Of a stretch of DNA of 6,425 bases, positions 5,157-6,425 are shown piece after piece. The stretch lies in the NCBI GenBank assembly GCA_021810735.1, contig JAJZIF010000231.1, positions 1-6,425 on the forward strand, given 5' to 3'. The DNA is from Acidobacteriota bacterium. GTDB lineage: Bacteria; Acidobacteriota; Terriglobia; Terriglobales; Acidobacteriaceae. The translations under genes and the position numbers were made by a program. Under the pieces are notes generated by a model that was given only the letters and a program-made list of their open reading frames with translations, had not been told where the DNA came from and searched no databases. The first letter of the stretch is position 1; every line of letters starts with the position of its first letter.

Positions 5157-6344
5157 ATGGCACTCGCGATCCCCATTCCACGCCGGCCCGTCATGCCCGC
5201 ACTGACTGGCCTTCGCGCCTTTACCGCAACCAACATCGTCTTTTTTCATTTCTGGAACCCAGCCTGGTTCGGTCCGCTGGCTCCCATGATGGATAACGGC
5301 TATGTCGGCGTCAATTTCTTCTTTCTTCTGTCCGGTTTTATCCTCGCCTACAACTACACGGACCGCTATGCCGCCAGGCAGTTCGACCGCCGCCAGTTCT
5401 GGCAGACTCGTTTTTCGCGGCTCTACCCCGTCTATCTGCTGGGCCTGCTGATTTCTATTCCAATTCTGGAGCTGGAATGGAAATACCGGACCCATGCGCA
5501 GTTTTTTCAGGGTGTGGGGCTGACCGCGATCATGCAGCAGGGCTGGAGCCCGAGGCTATGCACGTTCTGGAACACTCCGGCGTGGACGCTCTCGTGCGAG
5601 ACGGTGTTTTACCTGCTATTTCCCGTACTGCTGGCCGTGAAATGGCCCCAGCAAACGCGGAAGCTGCTCCTCATTCTGGCAGGATGCTGGCTGGCATCTC
5701 TGGTGCTTCCGGCGGTTTACATGTGGGTGCGGCCGGATGGTCTGGGGCCAATCACCCGCATGTCCAACAGCTACTGGCTGCGCGCCGTAAAGATGACGCC
5801 GCTGCCGCATCTGCCTACGTTTACCGCCGGAATCGTGCTCTCCAAACTGAATGACCGGATGCAGTTGGCGAATCGCACTCGTTACTGGTTGGCGATCATA
5901 GGGCTGGGCACTGTATCCACGGTGTTGATGCAGGGAACGAAGATGCCGTTTCTGCTGATGCATAACGGGCTGATCACGCCGTTGTTCGCCATCACCATCC
6001 TAGGCCTGACGGGACATCATCCGATCACACGGTTCCTGCGTTTTCCGCTGTTCGTCGCGGTTGGCGAGGCCAGCTACTGCCTGTACATCCTCCATTTCAA
6101 CCTGTGGCGCTGGATTCATGAAAGCGGATTGCTGGTGCGTTTCCACATCGCGCGCTTCGATCCCTGGATCTCATACATCATGCTGGAGATTGCCGCGTTG
6201 GTCGCCTATAGATTTATCGAGCGGCCTACCCGCAACTGGTTGCACCAGGTTCTGCCAGCCCTGAAACACGCCCGCGCGCAGTTCCCACCCACCCGCGTTC
6301 CCAGCCCGCAAGCTATTCCGATGAGCGAGGCTTCGGAGGGTTAA
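5157..6344 (+). CDS. Acyltransferase-3 family membrane protein (OafA/YrhL-like)
   Basis: The 395-residue polytopic inner-membrane protein carries the family marks: PALTGLRAFTATNIVFFHFW with the essential-type H31 in the first membrane helix, GYVGVNFFFLLSGFILAYNY (49-68), RFSRLYPVYLLGLL with R85 and R88 (85-98), PAWTLSCETVFYLLFP with W143 and E148 (141-156), ASYCLYILHF (305-314) and the C-terminal RFIERPTRNW (352-361). About ten hydrophobic segments can be seen. Such enzymes move acyl groups, often acetyl or succinyl, from the cytosol onto surface sugars, lipid A, exopolysaccharide or other acceptors; the substrate here cannot be told. ATG 5157 lies 5 bases after the pyrH stop, so the two are probably co-transcribed. 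The Shine-Dalgarno is weak. ATG 5193 (MPALTGLRAF) is an alternative start. The tail after 362 is a soluble, proline-rich cytoplasmic or periplasmic end. Confidence 0.92.
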   Translation: MALAIPIPRRPVMPALTGLRAFTATNIVFFHFWNPAWFGPLAPMMDNGYVGVNFFFLLSGFILAYNYTDRYAARQFDRRQFWQTRFSRLYPVYLLGLLISIPILELEWKYRTHAQFFQGVGLTAIMQQGWSPRLCTFWNTPAWTLSCETVFYLLFPVLLAVKWPQQTRKLLLILAGCWLASLVLPAVYMWVRPDGLGPITRMSNSYWLRAVKMTPLPHLPTFTAGIVLSKLNDRMQLANRTRYWLAIIGLGTVSTVLMQGTKMPFLLMHNGLITPLFAITILGLTGHHPITRFLRFPLFVAVGEASYCLYILHFNLWRWIHESGLLVRFHIARFDPWISYIMLEIAALVAYRFIERPTRNWLHQVLPALKHARAQFPPTRVPSPQAIPMSEASEG

Positions 6345-6425
6345 GCGGGCGGCGCGCAAAGTAGAACAGCGATGCCGCCAGCAGCCCGAACATCAGCACC
6401 GAAATCCAATCGCGATAGAAGGGGT
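6313..6425 (-). CDS. C-terminal end of a membrane protein (partial)
   Basis: Read on the minus strand from the window edge, 36 codons end in TAG (6315-6313). The peptide has a charged start (FYRDW), one strong membrane helix (ISVLMFGLLAASLFYFA), a positive cap ARRP and a short polar tail ending RSSE. This layout of a final transmembrane helix plus basic cap is typical of the end of a multi-pass inner-membrane protein. The gene is convergent with the acyltransferase and overlaps its last 32 bases. The family cannot be told from the visible part. Confidence 0.6.
   Translation of the reverse strand, partial: PFYRDWISVLMFGLLAASLFYFARRPLNPPKPRSSE

Overview
The window looks like a chromosomal segment of a soil-type bacterium, most likely an Acidobacteriota (Terriglobia-like). 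That assignment is from memory: the UMP kinase reads like acidobacterial PyrH, the core genes are moderately GC-rich, and there is a secreted YVTN/YncE-type beta-propeller protein of a kind common in that phylum. No rRNA, tRNA, CRISPR array, insertion sequence or phage gene was seen.

Layout. (1) At 1-659 (+), the last codons of an upstream gene overlap by one base a PIN-domain gene of VapC type, giving the arrangement of a toxin-antitoxin pair whose antitoxin lies mostly outside the window. By eye this part is more AT-rich than the rest. (2) A short convergent gap at 660-720 holds a perfect 7-bp inverted repeat. (3) At 721-4317 (-) there are four tightly packed genes, transcribed in the order vsr, DNA (cytosine-5) methyltransferase, probable restriction endonuclease, secreted beta-propeller protein. 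The first three form a compact type II restriction-modification and mismatch-repair cassette: vsr overlaps the methyltransferase by 20 bases, and the endonuclease candidate starts 8 bases after the methyltransferase stop. The beta-propeller gene follows 18 or 36 bases later, depending on its start. (4) At 4318-4446 is a divergent intergenic region with small palindromes that overlap a candidate extended -10 promoter for vsr. (5) At 4447-6344 (+), pyrH is followed 5 bases later by an acyltransferase-3 family membrane protein. (6) At the right edge (-) is the C-terminal end of a membrane protein gene that overlaps the acyltransferase 3' end.

How the parts may work together. The methyltransferase would protect a cytosine-containing site, the downstream protein (PD-(D/E)xK-like with a D...QxK signature) would cut unmethylated DNA, and Vsr would start repair of the T:G mismatches that arise when the methylated cytosine deaminates. 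The usual pyrH neighbours (rpsB, tsf upstream; frr downstream) are absent, so the cassette may have been inserted beside a core gene. The cassette's methyltransferase carries a C-terminal helix-turn-helix-like tail, and the palindromes in front of vsr are a natural place to look for self-regulation. These last two points are inference.
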